Below, piece by piece: positions 53,129 through 62,171 of a stretch of 64,000 nucleotides of DNA. The notes under the pieces are model-generated. The model searched no databases. It saw nothing but the letters and a program-made list of their open reading frames with translations, and was not told the origin of the DNA. Source of the DNA: Mobilisporobacter senegalensis (lineage in GTDB: Bacteria > Bacillota > Clostridia > Lachnospirales > Lachnospiraceae); assembly GCF_003752155.1 (NCBI RefSeq), contig NZ_RJVG01000011.1, positions 1-64,000 of the forward strand, written 5' to 3'. The position numbers and the translations under genes are program-made. The stretch's first letter is position 1; each line of letters begins with the position of its first letter.

Positions 53129-53995
53129 ATGTTAGTAACGAATAAAGAAAATATAGAGCATGCAAGCCGTAATGGATATGCTATCCCAGCGATCAATACA
53201 CAGGGTGGCAATTATGATATCATATGGGCCATTTGCAGGGCCGCCGAAGAGATGAAGTCCCCCATTATTCTGGCACATTATGTATCAACAGGCGGATATT
53301 CAGGAAATGATTGGTTCGTAGAGGTATCAAAATGGTGTGCCAATAAAGTATCCGTTCCCGTATCCATTCATCTTGATCATGGTGACAGCTATGAAATATG
53401 CAAAGAAGCATTGGAACTTGGCTTCACATCAATTATGATTGATGGTTCAACAAGACCAATTGAAGAAAATGCTGAAATAACCAATAAAGTTTTAGCTGAA
53501 GCAGAAAAATACGATGTAATGGTTGAAGCAGAAATTGGAGAACTTGTGCGATTGGATGAGAATGGCGCAGCAACAGAGAATAAAAACATTGCAAATCCAG
53601 AAGATGTTCGAAAATTCCTTGCTCTGTGCAGCCCGGATTCCCTGGCCATTGGAATTGGAAATGCCCACGGTTATTATAAAGGTGAACCAGATATTAAACT
53701 GGAAGTCCTAAAAGCAGTAAGAGAGTTTTCAGATATTCCACTAGTACTACATGGTTGTACAGGGATGTCAGAGAGCGTGATTAAGGAAGCCATTGGACTG
53801 GGAGTAGCTAAAATTAATTTTGGTACAGAAATCCGTTATAAGTATGTAGAACATTACTCAGAAGGACTGGAGAATCTAAATCATCAGGGACATTCATGGA
53901 AACTGTCTCAATATGCCAATGATAAACTGACAGAAGATGTGAAAGCAATTATACGATTGGCAGGATCCGAAGGAAAAGCACCAGTGAATAAATAA
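53129..53995 (+). CDS. Class II fructose/tagatose-bisphosphate aldolase family protein
   Basis: The start at 53129 (MLVTNKENIEHASRNGYAIP) has AAGAAGG upstream. The 288-residue zinc aldolase has SIHLDHGDSYE (metal and catalytic aspartate), FTSIMIDGS, EAEIGE, IGNAHGYYKGEP and VLHGCTGM. It is of the GatY/KbaY/FbaA type. The substrate is unclear; the context (sugar transporter, isomerases) points to cleavage of a ketose phosphate derived from the imported sugar. Confidence 0.9.
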   Translation: MLVTNKENIEHASRNGYAIPAINTQGGNYDIIWAICRAAEEMKSPIILAHYVSTGGYSGNDWFVEVSKWCANKVSVPVSIHLDHGDSYEICKEALELGFTSIMIDGSTRPIEENAEITNKVLAEAEKYDVMVEAEIGELVRLDENGAATENKNIANPEDVRKFLALCSPDSLAIGIGNAHGYYKGEPDIKLEVLKAVREFSDIPLVLHGCTGMSESVIKEAIGLGVAKINFGTEIRYKYVEHYSEGLENLNHQGHSWKLSQYANDKLTEDVKAIIRLAGSEGKAPVNK

Positions 53996-54017
53996 TATCA
54001 ATAAAAGGGAGGAAAAG

Positions 54018-55073
54018 ATGAAGAAAAATAGTGAGATTACATACAAAGAAATATATAAACAACCAGATTCTTTTCAGGCAATCAACAATTCAATAGAAGA
54101 AATTTATAAAGTATTGGACCAGGTATTTCATAGCGATGAGACGTACGATGAATTGATTTTTACTGGATGTGGAACCTCCCTCTACCTTGCTCAGGCTGCA
54201 GCACAAGTGTTTTCAAGTTATAATAAAATATCAGCAAAAGCTGTTCCATGTTCTGAATTGTACTTTTTCCCGGAAACTTTTCTGGAAGATAGAAAGGTAT
54301 TGGTTCTTCCAATTACAAGAAAAAGCTATACAACAGAGGTACGCATGGCCATTGATAAGGTTCGTTCTTTTGAAAATGTAAAAACATTAGCAATTTCCTG
54401 TGACAGAGACAGTAGATTATATAATGACCATATGCTGCTATCTCCCGAAGCTGATGAAAAAAGTATTATTATGACGGGTTCCTTTACCAGTATGGTATAT
54501 TTATCTGTAATCTTAGCAATGTACGCAGGTGGGCAAAGAACGAAAATTGACATGATGATGAATTATAAGACAGTTGCGGAAGAATTATTGGAAAAGATGG
54601 ATAGACTTGCAAAATCTATCGTAGAGGAACATAATAATATTAATTTGTTTGTTACTCTTGGGCAAGGTGTTTATTATGGAATCGCCAATGAATGTATGAA
54701 TAAGATGAAAGAAATGGGTCTTACGAATTCAGAAGCATATTATGGAATGGAATATAGACACGGGCCAATGAGCTTAGTAGATGAGAATACACTGATCATA
54801 TCTTTGTGTCATTCAAAAACCAATGAAACAGATGCAGGCATTTTAAAAGAGATGAAAAGTTATGGTGCAACAACGGCAGCCATTGGGGAAGGGGTAAGTA
54901 AATCTATGTCTGATGCAGATTATACCCTGGATTTAGATTATGGTTATAACGATGACCAATATGCACCAGTCATTGGATTTATCGGTCAATTTATTGGATA
55001 TTATATAGCAGAGAAAAAAGGGATTGATGCAGATAACCCAAGACATTTAGCGCAGGCAATTGTTTTAAAATAG
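54018..55073 (+). CDS. SIS-domain sugar isomerase/deaminase-like protein
   Basis: A 351-residue protein with two SIS domains. The first shows FTGCGTSLYLAQAAAQVF (phosphosugar loop) and VLPITRKSYTTEVRMAID; the second shows VTLGQGVYYGIANECMNKMKE and EAYYGMEYRHGPMSLVDE. It resembles AgaS and the isomerase half of GlmS, acting on amino- or keto-sugar phosphates. GGAGG lies upstream. Follows the aldolase by 22 bases. Confidence 0.87.
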   Translation: MKKNSEITYKEIYKQPDSFQAINNSIEEIYKVLDQVFHSDETYDELIFTGCGTSLYLAQAAAQVFSSYNKISAKAVPCSELYFFPETFLEDRKVLVLPITRKSYTTEVRMAIDKVRSFENVKTLAISCDRDSRLYNDHMLLSPEADEKSIIMTGSFTSMVYLSVILAMYAGGQRTKIDMMMNYKTVAEELLEKMDRLAKSIVEEHNNINLFVTLGQGVYYGIANECMNKMKEMGLTNSEAYYGMEYRHGPMSLVDENTLIISLCHSKTNETDAGILKEMKSYGATTAAIGEGVSKSMSDADYTLDLDYGYNDDQYAPVIGFIGQFIGYYIAEKKGIDADNPRHLAQAIVLK

Positions 55074-55106
55074 TTATGAACAGAAAAAAGAAAAGAGGAA
55101 TGCTCC

Positions 55107-56453
55107 ATGAAAAAACAACTTAATGTTGGGTTTATTACGACCCTTTCAGGAAGATGGCCCAGAGAACTTCCTGAAAAAAGGATGAAAGAATATGGGGAAT
55201 GGCTTGAAAATAATCTCAAGGGAATAAATTTAATCAAGGCAAAATCTTTGGGAGATTCTCCCCAGGCAATAGAGAAAATCTCAAATCAATTTAAAGCAGA
55301 AGCCGTAGACATTATTATTATGGTCTATGGTGCATTTACAGGAGATGATGCATCTACCTGCCTTGCTGAAAATCTGGAAGTACCAATTGTCCTTTGGGCA
55401 CCTCATGAACCAAGTTTTGATAAAAATGACAGATTATATGCTAACGCATTGGTAGCTGTTACCATGAATACAGCATCATTAAAGAAACTTGGACATACTT
55501 GTTACCCTGTCTATGGGGATAAGGAAGAAGAGGCTATTGCATTAAAAGTAATTAATCTGATTTCAGCATATAACACAATAAAGAAATTAAAAGGCACTGT
55601 ATTAGGGCTGTTTGGTTATCGACCTACTGCTTTTTATAATTCCAGCTTCAGTGAGAGCCTGATTCGAAAGACTTTTGGAATCAGAATGGAAGAAACAGAT
55701 CTGAAAGTGGTATTTGATGAAATGGATCATGTACCGGAAGAAGCATACGAAGCAGATATGAAGAAAGTAGGAGAAGATTATGCTGTCAGTCATCTCCCAG
55801 AAGGACATCTTGAAAATCATTCCAAATTATATGTTGCACTAAAAGAACTTATGAAGAAACAAGCCTATGATTTTGCTACGATTAAATGCTGGCCGGAAAT
55901 GGGGAATCTCCATACGACTCCTTGCGCAGTATTAGGCAGGCTGGCAGATGAGGGAATTAATATTGGCTGTGAAGGTGATATTGATGCGGAACTGGCGCAG
56001 ATCGTCCAGCATTATCTTACCGGTCTTCCAACCTTTATTACGGATATGATCAATATTGATGAAGAACAAAATATAATGACTTTCTGGCATTGCGGAAATC
56101 CTGCTCCTTCTTTAAAAAATCCAAAACATGACTTTACCATGAATAATCATCCACTGGCTGGACAAGGAACTGCCTTCTATGGGGCATTAAAAGAAGGTAA
56201 GGTGACGATAGCAAGATTCTGTAATATTGATGATTCATATAAATTATTCTTACTTAGAGGAACCTCTATCGATATGGACCGCTATACAAAAGGAGCTATG
56301 GCTAATATAAAGGTAGATGCTCCTGTTAGAGACATTGTAGAGAGAATCATGGAAGAAGGAATTCCTCATCATTACAGTATTGTTTGGGAAGATGTTGCAG
56401 ATTCTATGATAGCTGTCTGTAAACTATTAAATATACCGGTTATTGAGATGTAA
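55107..56453 (+). CDS. L-fucose/L-arabinose isomerase-family protein
   Basis: A 448-residue protein of the FucI/AraA fold: VGFITTLSGRWPRELPEKR at the start, MVYGAFTGDDAST, VLWAPHEPSF, TIKCWPEMGN (metal glutamate region), INIGCEGDIDAEL and a histidine in FWHCGNPAPS. Related uncharacterised proteins occur in gut Firmicutes sugar clusters. The true substrate is unknown. Last gene of the ABC-to-isomerase operon, followed by a terminator. Confidence 0.85.
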   Translation: MKKQLNVGFITTLSGRWPRELPEKRMKEYGEWLENNLKGINLIKAKSLGDSPQAIEKISNQFKAEAVDIIIMVYGAFTGDDASTCLAENLEVPIVLWAPHEPSFDKNDRLYANALVAVTMNTASLKKLGHTCYPVYGDKEEEAIALKVINLISAYNTIKKLKGTVLGLFGYRPTAFYNSSFSESLIRKTFGIRMEETDLKVVFDEMDHVPEEAYEADMKKVGEDYAVSHLPEGHLENHSKLYVALKELMKKQAYDFATIKCWPEMGNLHTTPCAVLGRLADEGINIGCEGDIDAELAQIVQHYLTGLPTFITDMINIDEEQNIMTFWHCGNPAPSLKNPKHDFTMNNHPLAGQGTAFYGALKEGKVTIARFCNIDDSYKLFLLRGTSIDMDRYTKGAMANIKVDAPVRDIVERIMEEGIPHHYSIVWEDVADSMIAVCKLLNIPVIEM

Positions 56454-56490
56454 ATATATTATTTTAATAAATTATTCATAGATCTAAAAC

Positions 56491-56524
56491 AAGGGCTGCT
56501 CATTTTGATAATGAAGCAGCCCTT
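56491..56524 (+). terminator. Bidirectional terminator between converging genes
   Basis: AAGGGCTGCT pairs perfectly with AGCAGCCCTT around a 14-base loop. It serves the operon from the left and the CBM9-like gene from the right. Confidence 0.75.
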
Positions 56525-56543
56525 AGCATTGATTTGACACATA

Positions 56544-57152
56544 TCAGACAATTACAGCTTCTGCAAAACATTCCGGCAAGTGAAAGTTCCAGGTCGGGAT
56601 ATCAATTTTTGTATAGCTGCCATAATGAGCAATAGGGATATCATTATGACAAAGTTTATAAAAATTACATCGTATTATGTCACCGGGTGTAAACAGATCT
56701 TTCCCAAAAAGATCTTTTACATATTGCAAAGGAATGGTTACTTCAACATTCCAGGAATCCTTATCAATTTGTGCTGCACATACACATCGTGCATTGGTAA
56801 ACTCGGTATAAACTTTTCTTCCAGGTGGCTTTTCTCCAAATCGATTAAGCATGGCACCGTTAGCATTCATTTCAATATTTACATAGGTCCCTTTCTTTTC
56901 TTCAGGTGCAAAGTCAATGAAGGCTTCCATGGCACTATCTTGAAAAACAGGATCTTCATTATTAATAAAAGTCCGTAATGGATTTTTTTCTTCACATTTC
57001 ATGTAAATGATAAATCCTTTCTCTTTGATATAGGCCATTTTTCCATAAGCTGCCGGTCTATAATCTCCACCCCAATTGTATTTGTCAATATAAAAAGTGG
57101 GACAATCACTTAGTTGGGATTTTTCTTCAATCGTATGTACTTCATATTTCAT
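56544..57152 (-). CDS. CBM9-like carbohydrate-binding protein
   Basis: A 202-residue protein resembling the CBM9-like/DOMON sandwich found in carbohydrate-binding family 9 proteins: PTFYIDKYNWGGDYRPAAYG, FIDFAPEEKKGTYVNIEMNA, DSWNVEVTIPLQYV and GDIIRCNFYKL. It has no signal peptide and no catalytic domain, so it appears to be cytoplasmic. GGAGG precedes the ATG. Its place amid the sugar cluster suggests a related job, which I cannot specify. Confidence 0.75.
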   Translation of the reverse strand: MKYEVHTIEEKSQLSDCPTFYIDKYNWGGDYRPAAYGKMAYIKEKGFIIYMKCEEKNPLRTFINNEDPVFQDSAMEAFIDFAPEEKKGTYVNIEMNANGAMLNRFGEKPPGRKVYTEFTNARCVCAAQIDKDSWNVEVTIPLQYVKDLFGKDLFTPGDIIRCNFYKLCHNDIPIAHYGSYTKIDIPTWNFHLPECFAEAVIV

Positions 57153-57338
57153 AACTATTCCTCCAATAGGTAATATTAATTAATGATCCAGTGAACTATA
57201 TTTCATTATACAGGATATAAATGAGAATAGTTCATATTGTCATGCAATCGTTTGCGTAAAAACGTATACAAATTTTACTATGCCTGTGTTAAGCTTTAAA
57301 TACAGGAAAAGCAATAAACTAAGGAAAGGATGATAGTC

Positions 57339-58619
57339 ATGGAAAATATAGATTTAGTTTATTTAGATAAAATGGAGCATATTAAAAAGAATGAATTTGA
57401 TAAAACATTATTGGATAACCAGAAATATTTAAAAAATATAATGGAAAATTCAATACAATACCAGGATTCCTTAGGATGGTTAGATATATCTGAATGGGCA
57501 GGAGAAACAGCCATTTCCAACATTATGGAGAAAGCGGAAAGAGTACGACGTAACGCAGATGTATTTGTACTGGTGGGAGTGGGCGGATCCAATCAGGCTG
57601 CCAGAGCGGTCATTAAAGCATTACAAAACGATAACGGACCAGAGATACTGTATGCAGGAAATAATATTTCTGCACATTATGTAAGGCAGCTATTGAAGAA
57701 ATTAAAAGATAAATCCGTATACATCAATGTAATTGCCAAGAATTTTGAAACATTGGAACCAGGAATCGGATTTCGTGTTTTAAGAGAATATCTGGAAGGA
57801 AGATATGGAGAAGAAGCTAATAAACGTATTACTCTGACAGGGACAAGAGGAAGCAGGCTGGATGAGATTGCCAGAGACAATGGTTATGATTTTCTTACGT
57901 TCCCAGACAATATCGGAGGAAGATACTCTGTACTTTCAGATGTGGGATTGTTTCCTATGGCAGTGGCAGGTATTGATATTAAATTGCTGGCACAGGGTGC
58001 AAAGGATATGCAGTCCTATCTGCATGAGTGTGATCCAAAAGAGAACATTGCCCTAAGATATGCGACTTATCGTAATCTTTTATTGGAAAAGGGGTACGAT
58101 ATTGAAATGATGGCTTTTTTTGAGCCACAGCTTCATTATTTTTCAAAATGGTGGATTCAATTATTTGCAGAAAGTGAAGGCAAAGACAATAAAGGGATAT
58201 ATCCGGTCTCAGTAAATTATTCGGAAGATCTCCATTCTGTGGGACAATATGTTCAAGATGGACAGAAGATAATCTTCGAGACATTTATTGATGTGATCGA
58301 GCAAAATGAAAGTCTAATATTAACAAAAGATCATGTAGATGACAAGTTTGACTATCTGAATGATAAAGACTTCTGGGATATTAATAAAGCTGCATTTGAG
58401 GCGACCATCTACGCTCATAGTGATAGTGGAATACCTTGTTTGAAAATTACATTACCAAGTTTAAATGAATATTATTTCGGAAAGATGTTTTATATGTTCG
58501 AGTTTGCCTGCTATGTTTCCGGCAGCATCTTGGGAGTGAATCCTTTCGACCAGCCAGGAGTTGAGAACTATAAAGGATATATGTTCAACAAGTTGGGCAG
58601 GTCTGATGAGTCTAAGTAA
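57339..58619 (+). CDS. pgi: Glucose-6-phosphate isomerase family protein
   Basis: The start at 57339 (MENIDLVYL) is chosen because AAAGG lies nine bases upstream; an ATG at 57330 is too close. The 426-residue protein has the two SIS halves of PGI: GVGGSNQAARAVIKAL (near 82) and TGTRGSRLDEIARDNGYDFLTFPDNIGGRYSVLS, then SEGKDNKGIYPVSVNYSEDLHSVGQ with the catalytic glutamate/histidine region. It may be the organism's glycolytic enzyme or a cluster-specific paralogue; its place beside the sugar operon favours the latter. Confidence 0.88.
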   Translation: MENIDLVYLDKMEHIKKNEFDKTLLDNQKYLKNIMENSIQYQDSLGWLDISEWAGETAISNIMEKAERVRRNADVFVLVGVGGSNQAARAVIKALQNDNGPEILYAGNNISAHYVRQLLKKLKDKSVYINVIAKNFETLEPGIGFRVLREYLEGRYGEEANKRITLTGTRGSRLDEIARDNGYDFLTFPDNIGGRYSVLSDVGLFPMAVAGIDIKLLAQGAKDMQSYLHECDPKENIALRYATYRNLLLEKGYDIEMMAFFEPQLHYFSKWWIQLFAESEGKDNKGIYPVSVNYSEDLHSVGQYVQDGQKIIFETFIDVIEQNESLILTKDHVDDKFDYLNDKDFWDINKAAFEATIYAHSDSGIPCLKITLPSLNEYYFGKMFYMFEFACYVSGSILGVNPFDQPGVENYKGYMFNKLGRSDESK

Positions 58620-58683
58620 TCTAAAGACTATGAATGAATTTAATATTTTTGTTGACAGAGCATGCTTTAAGGGAGGAAGCTAA

Positions 58684-59475
58684 GTGAATTTAATATTTTT
58701 ACTTGTAAGTTTTTTGGCATCTGTAGCGGGAGGTATTTGCGGAATCGGTGGAGGTGTGATCATAAAACCTGTACTTGATGCAATTGGGATTATGGATGTA
58801 AGCTCTATCAGCTTCTTATCAGGATGTACAGTACTTTCTATGTCGATTATATCAGTAATGAAATCATTAAAAAGAGATAAATCAATGGTGAATTTAAAAA
58901 CGGGAACATCCCTTGCACTTGGGGCAGCTATTGGAGGGATACTCGGGAAAGAGATGTTCCAATATGTATATCTGGTCTTGCCGGATAAGGATAAAGTTGG
59001 AGCTATACAAGCTGTTGTATTAGTTTTTATCACAATCAGCACCTTGCTCTATACAATTTATTCTTACAAAATTAAGACACATCATATTGAAAATTTACCG
59101 GTATGTGCTATAATAGGATTGTTTTTGGGAATATTATCTACCTTTCTGGGAATCGGTGGAGGACCTATTAATTTAGTAGTACTTACATATTTCTTTTCAA
59201 TGGACATGAAAAGCGGTGCAGTAAATTCCTTATACATTATAATGTTTTCACAGTTCACAAGTTTAGTGAATACGGTGATTGGCGGTACGGTTCCTAAGTT
59301 CAGCATACTCGTATTAGTACTTATGGTAATTGGCGGAGTAGCTGGCGGTATGGTTGGAAGTAAAGTGAATAAGACCATATCCATAAAAAATGTGAATAAA
59401 TTATTTATTACTTTAATGGTAGTTATCATTTTTATCAATATATACAATGCAGTAAAATTTTCAATAGGATTCTAA
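58684..59475 (+). CDS. TauE/SafE-family anion exporter
   Basis: The start is GTG at 58684, with GGGAGG nine bases upstream. The 263-residue membrane protein has two homologous halves of about four helices, each with the GGG loop (GGICGIGGGVIIKP, STFLGIGGGPINL). The family exports sulfite or organosulfonates, or imports them. The gene follows pgi after 64 bases. A 16-base stretch at the start of the gene is duplicated 50 bases upstream. Confidence 0.88.
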   Translation: MNLIFLLVSFLASVAGGICGIGGGVIIKPVLDAIGIMDVSSISFLSGCTVLSMSIISVMKSLKRDKSMVNLKTGTSLALGAAIGGILGKEMFQYVYLVLPDKDKVGAIQAVVLVFITISTLLYTIYSYKIKTHHIENLPVCAIIGLFLGILSTFLGIGGGPINLVVLTYFFSMDMKSGAVNSLYIIMFSQFTSLVNTVIGGTVPKFSILVLVLMVIGGVAGGMVGSKVNKTISIKNVNKLFITLMVVIIFINIYNAVKFSIGF

Positions 59476-59568
59476 AAATAAATAGTTTATTGTATCTGTG
59501 CTGAAAGAACATATTAATATAAGAATTTACATAATCTTTATTTAAGAATCAGTTAGGAGTTAATCACT

Positions 59569-60012
59569 ATGGTACCAAGAGATATTTTGATATCAGTTAT
59601 AGATGGCCAAGGCGGAGGAATCGGAAAGAGTATTGTCAGTAAATTAAGAAAACAGATTCCTAAAGACAGTGGTATTACAATATGTGCTTTAGGCACGAAT
59701 TCTACGGCAACGAATAATATGATAAAAGCAGGTGCCGATATTGGGGCAACAGGGCAAAATGCAATTGTAAGGACAGCCAGGGAATCTCATATAATTTTAG
59801 GCCCAATGGCTATTGTTGCAGCCAACTCCATGTTAGGAGAACTAACACCTGCAATGGCACTGGCAGTCAGTTCTTGTTCTGCCAGGAAGATACTGATTCC
59901 GCTGAACCGATGCAATATTACAATTGCGGCAGAGCTGAATTCAACGACGGAGGTCTATATTGATTACAGTATTAAATTAGTCAGCCAGTATATTGATCAA
60001 TTAAAATTATAG
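59569..60012 (+). CDS. DUF3842 protein
   Basis: A 147-residue protein with a nucleotide-binding-like start (ISVIDGQGGGIGKSIVSKLRK), then GADIGATGQNAIVR and AELNSTTEVYIDYSI. Matches the clostridial DUF3842 family, often next to larB and TauE-like genes. Function unknown. GGAG lies nine bases upstream. In line with larB after 48 bases. Confidence 0.8.
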   Translation: MVPRDILISVIDGQGGGIGKSIVSKLRKQIPKDSGITICALGTNSTATNNMIKAGADIGATGQNAIVRTARESHIILGPMAIVAANSMLGELTPAMALAVSSCSARKILIPLNRCNITIAAELNSTTEVYIDYSIKLVSQYIDQLKL

Positions 60013-60060
60013 TCAACAGATTTTTTGATATCCAACAAGGAGTAGGAGAAAAGAAAGAGT

Positions 60061-60816
60061 ATGGATATACACAAATTATTAGAACAAGTGAAAAATAATG
60101 AAACTTCTATTGCTCAGGCAGAAGAACTTCTAAAGAAACTGCCTTATGAAGATTTGGGATTTGCAAAGTTAGATCATCATAGAACCCTGCGTTCCGGGTT
60201 TGGTGAAGTTGTTTATTGTGAAGGAAAGTCCATGGAACATCTTAGGGAGATATTTAGAAAGTTTTACGAACAGGATATGAATGTATTAGGAACCAGAGCA
60301 TCGGGGGAACAATATGAAGAAGTAAAATCAATTTTACCAATGGTACAATATGATAAAGTATCCAGGATCCTTTCAATACAGAAAAAAGAAATTCTAAGAA
60401 AAGGATGTGTTGCAGTATGTACCGGAGGAACTTCTGATATACCAGTGGCAGAAGAGGCAGCCCAAACCGCAGAGTTTTTTGGAAGTAATGTAATTCGAAT
60501 CTATGATGTAGGAGTGGCAGGAATACACAGACTGCTTTCCAAAGTGGAAGAGATCCGTAAGGCAAATTGCATCATTGCAGTAGCAGGAATGGAGGGAGCT
60601 TTAGGCGGTGTCGTGGCAGGTCTTGTTGATAAACCAGTGATTGCAGTTCCTACATCCATAGGTTATGGTGCTAATTTTGGTGGATTATCTGCCCTGCTTA
60701 CTATGCTGAATTCCTGCGCAGAAGGTCTTTCTGTCGTGAATATTAATAATGGCTTTGGAGCTGGTTATATTGCAACACAGATAAATCGATTAGGATATGA
60801 AAATGGCAGTAATTGA
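60061..60816 (+). CDS. larB: Nickel pincer cofactor carboxylase LarB
   Basis: A 251-residue protein with a PurE-like C-terminal domain: CTGGTSDIPVAEEAAQTAEFFG, the DVGVAGIHR loop, AGMEGALGGVVAGL and GYGANFGGLSALLTML. LarB carboxylates and hydrolyses nicotinate adenine dinucleotide in the first step of the nickel-pincer nucleotide made for lactate racemase and its relatives. The next steps, larC and larE, and any LarA-type enzyme are not in the window. GGAGTAGGAG lies upstream. Confidence 0.9.
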   Translation: MDIHKLLEQVKNNETSIAQAEELLKKLPYEDLGFAKLDHHRTLRSGFGEVVYCEGKSMEHLREIFRKFYEQDMNVLGTRASGEQYEEVKSILPMVQYDKVSRILSIQKKEILRKGCVAVCTGGTSDIPVAEEAAQTAEFFGSNVIRIYDVGVAGIHRLLSKVEEIRKANCIIAVAGMEGALGGVVAGLVDKPVIAVPTSIGYGANFGGLSALLTMLNSCAEGLSVVNINNGFGAGYIATQINRLGYENGSN

Positions 60817-60870
60817 GATAGACATCAGCAGATCAAAGTACAATACTCCTGTTTATTTATACTAGAAGTG

Positions 60871-61052
60871 TTGTAAAATCAAATTATATATGGTAGAATC
60901 ATACAGAATGTTCTATGAAAGAACATACCGTGGAGAATCACGACTTATAAACAAATCTTGATGAAAAATTACATATTATAGAATATAAGATCACGAAGAT
61001 CATTTAAGAATAAATTTCGGAATGGAAATTTTATTTTAATGATCTTTTTTTT
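60871..61052 (+). promoter_or_regulatory. Attenuated leader before the FecCD-type operon
   Basis: TTGTAA (60871-60876), 17 bases, extended -10 TGGTAGAAT (60891-60899). The leader forms TGTTC/GAACA and CGTG/CACG hairpins in series (60909-60942), then a strong terminator (AAGATCATT 60996-61004 with AATGATCTT 61038-61046, followed by eight T's) 33 bases before the start codon. It does not match any riboswitch class I know by sight (no B12 box). Confidence 0.55.
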
Positions 61053-61084
61053 GACTCGATTTAAGAAAGGAAAAATATCTAAAC

Positions 61085-62167
61085 ATGAAGATTATAAACG
61101 CACAAAAAGAAGACTTAAAGCAGGAAACATCAAATATTGGAGGAATTATCAGCATACTTATTGTTGTTTCATTGATATCTATTCTTATTTGCATAGGGCT
61201 TGGTCCTGTAACGGTTACACCCGGAAATGTTGTTAAAATACTTATAAATTTAATTCCTGGTTTTGACGGGGTTATTCCACACACCTGGGAGCAGCTTGAC
61301 CAGAATATTGTTCTTGGACTGCGGCTTCCAAGAGTCTGTCTTGGATTTGTAGTTGGAGCATCTTTGGCTGTTATCGGGGTTACTATGCAGGCTCTTGTCA
61401 GAAATCATCTTGCGGATCCATTTATTTTGGGAGTATCTTCAGGTGCAGCGGCTGTTGCAACGTTAGGAATGTTATTCGGAGTGTTCGCTTTCCTTGGCAA
61501 ATATTATCTCTCAATAAGCGCTTTCATTGGTTCTGCAATAACTATAATTTTTGTATATGTGATTTCCCAGGTACGGGGGCGTATCAATATTACACAGTTG
61601 CTTCTTTCAGGTGTTGCAATTTCAATGATTATGGATGGGGTTACAAGAATTATAACTCTTAGTGCTCCCAATGCATTGGGGCTGCATAATGCAACTTTTT
61701 GGATGTCAGGAAGTCTTGCAGGTGCTAAATGGGGATACCTCACATTGCCTTTAGTGGTTTTGCTTATTTGTATGGCTGTTCTAATGGTAAATTACAGAGG
61801 ACTTAATCTGCTTTTACTGGGAGATGAAAGCGCAGGGGCGTTGGGAATAAATGTGGCAAAACTGCAAAAACTGTTGATTTTGGTAGCGTCCCTTATGACA
61901 GGAGTAACTGTTGCTGTCAGTGGAACAATTGGATTTGTTGGGCTTATGGTACCTCACTTTACGAGACTTATAGTAGGAGGAGATCACCGCAAGGTTTTGC
62001 CTATTTCTGCTCTGCTGGGTGGAATTCTTGTGATATGGGTTGATGTTGCAGCAAGGATGCTTATTGCACCTGAAGAAATGCCTGTTGGTATACTTACAGC
62101 AATTATAGGTGGGCCCTTATTTATTTGGCTTTTGAAGCGGAATACAAAAGAAAAGGCCGGGAGGTGA
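61085..62167 (+). CDS. FecCD/BtuC-type ABC transporter permease
   Basis: A 360-residue membrane protein with about ten helices. It has the family loops LRLPRVCLGFVVGASLAVIGVTMQALVRNHLADPFILGVSSGAA, GESAG-like GDESAGALGI and GFVGLMVPHFTRLIVGGDHRKVLP. It imports iron-chelate, heme or cobalamin-like substrates. The ribosome site AAAGGA is 13 bases from the ATG. The ATPase follows after four bases. Confidence 0.92.
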   Translation: MKIINAQKEDLKQETSNIGGIISILIVVSLISILICIGLGPVTVTPGNVVKILINLIPGFDGVIPHTWEQLDQNIVLGLRLPRVCLGFVVGASLAVIGVTMQALVRNHLADPFILGVSSGAAAVATLGMLFGVFAFLGKYYLSISAFIGSAITIIFVYVISQVRGRINITQLLLSGVAISMIMDGVTRIITLSAPNALGLHNATFWMSGSLAGAKWGYLTLPLVVLLICMAVLMVNYRGLNLLLLGDESAGALGINVAKLQKLLILVASLMTGVTVAVSGTIGFVGLMVPHFTRLIVGGDHRKVLPISALLGGILVIWVDVAARMLIAPEEMPVGILTAIIGGPLFIWLLKRNTKEKAGR

Positions 62168-62171
62168 GCAT

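Noticed and set aside
57240-57275. LacI-type operator before pgi (TTTGCGTAAAAACGTATAC)
   Set aside because: It has only weak dyad symmetry and does not match the TACATACGAGT site of the local regulator.
60061-60816. PurE (phosphoribosylaminoimidazole carboxylase)
   Set aside because: Only the C-terminal half is PurE-like; the N-terminal extension and overall length match LarB.
60817-61084. Cobalamin or other known riboswitch before the FecCD operon
   Set aside because: No B12 box or other class-defining core could be recognised by eye, so only an unassigned attenuated leader is claimed.
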